From positions 8,676,875 to 8,740,874 of the forward strand of contig OZ234495.1 in NCBI GenBank assembly GCA_965153455.1: a DNA stretch of 64,000 nt. The letters run 5' to 3'. Below the pieces are notes generated by a model, which was given only the letters and a program-made list of their open reading frames with translations, was not told where the DNA came from and ran no database searches. How positions within the stretch are numbered: the first letter of the stretch is position 1; every line of letters starts with the position of its first letter. Position numbers and translations under genes: made by a program. This document shows positions 61,301 through 64,000 of the stretch, piece after piece. Source of the stretch: Sphagnum compactum (lineage: Eukaryota > Bryophyta > Sphagnopsida > Sphagnales).

Positions 61301-64000
61301 TCCATACCTACTCACCATCAAGCACTTGGCCCTTCACATGAGCATAGCTTGCACTATCCTCTTCCCCCCAACTTCTAGTCTTCCATTATTAAAAGATTCC
61401 CCAATGTGGTGATTTGATGGTAGGGTAGGAAGGTAATCTTACCTTGAAGAGTAGAAAGACAAAAAAAATTTGAAACTATAGTCGAACAATTTTGTAATAT
61501 AAGTGAAGAAAAAACATCTATTGTGCAATTTGATTCTTTATATTTCTTTGACCTCTACTATTCAACATGTAAATTATTTCATTAAAATGGAAAATGAGTG
61601 TAAAAACCAAATGTAAACATGCTTGTATGGTTGGAAAATTGAACATAGTTGATTGGATCCACCTCAAACCCTAATAACTATAGTGGAAACATTGTCATTA
61701 CTTAGTTCCCAACATAGCCTTTCAACAATAACCAATTAGACTATGTGATCAGACTAGGTTTACAAATACTTTTTTTTAGGCATAAGAAACATGGGTGCAT
61801 GAAGAGAATGCAACTTATGGATGCAATCAAAAATCACAAAAGATGACTGGAGAATACAACAATAGTAGCTTTAGAACAAGGAACCCACAAACATCAACTA
61901 ACAAATAGAATTGCCATCACACAAGTTGCAAAATTTCCATCTTGTAACCCAACCATAAAGTAGATGCACTTTGGTCTTTACATGCATAGTGTGGGATTGG
62001 ATGCTAAACACATGACCTCTTAATGGTAACTTAGTGTTTGTCACCATGGGTGCCATCTTGCTTTGGGTCCAAATAACTTGTAACTATGACTAGTCCAATT
62101 CTACAGTAAGAAAGCAAAATGAGGAGGAGCCAACCCTTAGTTAAGAGTACCACAGAAACACAATTTAATCAACAATAATTGGTTTATAAGATTTAGTTTT
62201 TGTATGAGAAAAAAAAATGGTAATTTATATGGAAAATGTTGCTTAAACCCAAATTCCTCCATGGCTATATGAAGGTGTAAGGATTCATGCATTCTTGAAT
62301 CATGCCAATTTCCATACTTGTGTGATAGCAATCTTTCGAACATAGGCAAAGAACTAGAGCAATGTTCAATTGTGTTGCGTCGATCTACTCTTTCTTCATC
62401 TACAATCTCATTATTTTTCTCTTTTGCACAAGTAATGCATTCATGATGATTGTGTATTTTCGTGCTCCAACTCTAAAAACCTTGACTTTTGATTTCCTCC
62501 GAAAGGATCGAAAAATTTGAAGGAGAGGAATATTCGAAGTATATATGAGGAAAATCACCTAAGAAATGTTCTTGTCACTCTCAATTCCGACATCAACATG
62601 TTGGAGGAGGAGGAAGAGGAGATGAGGAAAATAAAACAATTTGTATCCTCTTTCCAAAATCCAAACAATTTCCAAACTTAAGTTACATCTCTCCAAACCA
62701 ACCAAAATCACTGAAAACAAAAGAAAAATCGCAAAAATGAACATGATGCATAATAACAAAAGAAAAATTCCCATTCCCTTGAAAAAGACATTTTTAGAAT
62801 CACATAATGAGTGAAAAGAGAAAGTGTAATGGCAATAGTCACATAAGTACTTATAGGAAAGGGCTTGTCAAAACCAATGGGTTTTCACACAACGTCATGC
62901 AAAAAAAGGTTGACTCTTTATCCCTTTCTTTTTAGCTTCCCTTTTGGCTCCTTCCCTTGTTCAAATTCGCGACAAAAATCACAATAGGAATATCTAAATC
63001 CACAAAAGCTTAAGTCATTGTCTCCTTTTCTTCCTTTTCATTAAGGCAATGAAGACGAACATGCAACAACCAAAGACATTTTGGAAAAAAAAAGAAAAAA
63101 AAGTGTCTTTTCATATGTAATTTAATGAAAGATGTGTCTTTTGTATTAAAAAAAATAGGGCGCACCATATACATGGCTTGAAGCCATAGACTTTAGATAA
63201 ATCTAGAGACTATTTCACATGTAAATTACAAATCATGAGCCCAATCTTGTATTACCAAAATGATCAACACATTAATAAGATATATGACTAATAAAATACA
63301 ATTTTTTTTCAAATTTAATAGTTAATAAAAAATTGCCAACAAATATTTTTTTTTAAAAAAAACAAAAATCACAATGAACACTTAACTAAACATACTTACT
63401 ATATAATTAATATTTATCCTAAATGTGATATATTAGAAACATTTTCTTTGAAAATCCTAATACATAATAATTGAATACTAATTTTCTCATTTTCCCATTC
63501 ATTACTATTTGTATAATATTGACAGGTAGGGCTTATGTGTTTACAATGCATTGTTTTATCAATCCCCTCAGTGTGAACGACACAAAAAATCAATTTACTC
63601 CATAGATTTTTAATCATTTTAGGCCCCCACGCCAAGAGAGGGTTTAAATGAAACACAAATTAATATACCTATCTCCTAACCCTAATTGGTGCGAGTGGAA
63701 CTTATGAGGCTTCATTCAAGAATGTGAAGGTACCAACATAGAGAAGGGAACCCAGATTGGAGAATCCAGGTTCCCAAGGACTATGTGACCACACCACCAG
63801 TGCACCATCCATTGGATGACTTTCATCCACAATTGAGAGTTACCACCTTGGTAACCTTTCCCCTAAACCCTCCAGCTACTTCCCTCCTTCACTTACTTAG
63901 GTAACTCATATGTAAATGGGTGAGCATCACAGGTAGTAGTAGTAGTTAGGGAATGTGAGTGTTAGTAGTAGGTAAACAGGTGAGGCACATGGTGGTTACT
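58305..64000. other. AT-rich intergenic DNA to window end
   Basis: No gene, RNA or element recognised. It holds an AAAT microsatellite near 59,858-59,878 and AGT/GTA-rich DNA near 63,930-63,975. The longest frames (61,137-61,412 plus, 63,414-63,656 minus) carry no motif I can support. Confidence -1.

Noticed and set aside
61137-61412. Possible hAT-type C-terminal fragment (CPYLLTIKHLALHMS)
   Set aside because: Only a vague resemblance over a short stretch, with no terminal repeats or upstream domain.
1-64000. CRISPR arrays, operons, prokaryotic promoters
   Set aside because: The window is eukaryotic: spliced genes, microsatellites and plant transposons. The tandem arrays lack unique spacers.

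Overview
The window comes from a land-plant nuclear genome. The genes are split by GT-AG introns, and three of them belong to families typical of plants: a Nudix/peptidase M49 fusion like Arabidopsis NUDX3, the organelle mismatch-repair protein MSH1 with its plant-specific C-terminal GIY-YIG domain, and a plastid-type Rossmann protein with a Ser-rich leader. Coding stretches are moderately GC-rich, while the intergenic DNA is very AT-rich and full of decayed transposons. The lineage cannot be fixed from the sequence; a seed-free plant (fern, lycophyte or bryophyte) is a guess based on overall character and on the intron-poor MSH1.

Layout. Positions 1-10.4 kb hold the NUDX3-like gene on the minus strand: 20 exons recovered, all phase-consistent, with the last ~20 codons apparently beyond position 1. 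Its introns carry a small element with direct terminal repeats. 11.7-15.2 kb is a plus-strand FGAM synthase (PurL) pseudogene that keeps an exon/intron layout but has stops and a frameshift. 15.7-16.4 kb is a degenerate minisatellite. 18.0-20.3 kb is a five-exon minus-strand gene for a probable plastid NAD(P)-binding protein of unassigned function. 23.6-27.7 kb is MSH1 on the minus strand, with only two introns.

From about 28 kb to the end I found no intact gene. This half is a transposon graveyard: a Helitron Rep/helicase remnant (30.4-32.1 kb), tRNA-derived SINE-like copies (34.7, 36.7 and 52.4 kb), an inverted pair of dispersed repeats (32.5 and 52.5 kb), a decayed MULE-like transposase gene (39.9-45.6 kb) split by a CACTA-type element with a perfect 3-bp target duplication (40,496-43,008), a second CACTA-type element with its own 3-bp duplication (54,108-58,304), and a third candidate of the same design (about 36.2-39.0 kb). 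These three share a layout: short subterminal motifs repeated at both ends, an internal low-complexity tandem array, ACCTACCT tracts and CACGTG-type palindromes. Their subterminal motifs differ (GCAACT, TCAACT and GACTAA types).

The three genes do not form a pathway or operon. Two of them, MSH1 and the Rossmann protein, look organelle-directed, but that is a shared destination and not evidence of joint function. The most unusual items are the CACTA-like trio with diverged subterminal codes, the strand-switching 39-bp array, the CACGTGTC cluster, the intronic element with direct terminal repeats, and the intron-poor MSH1.
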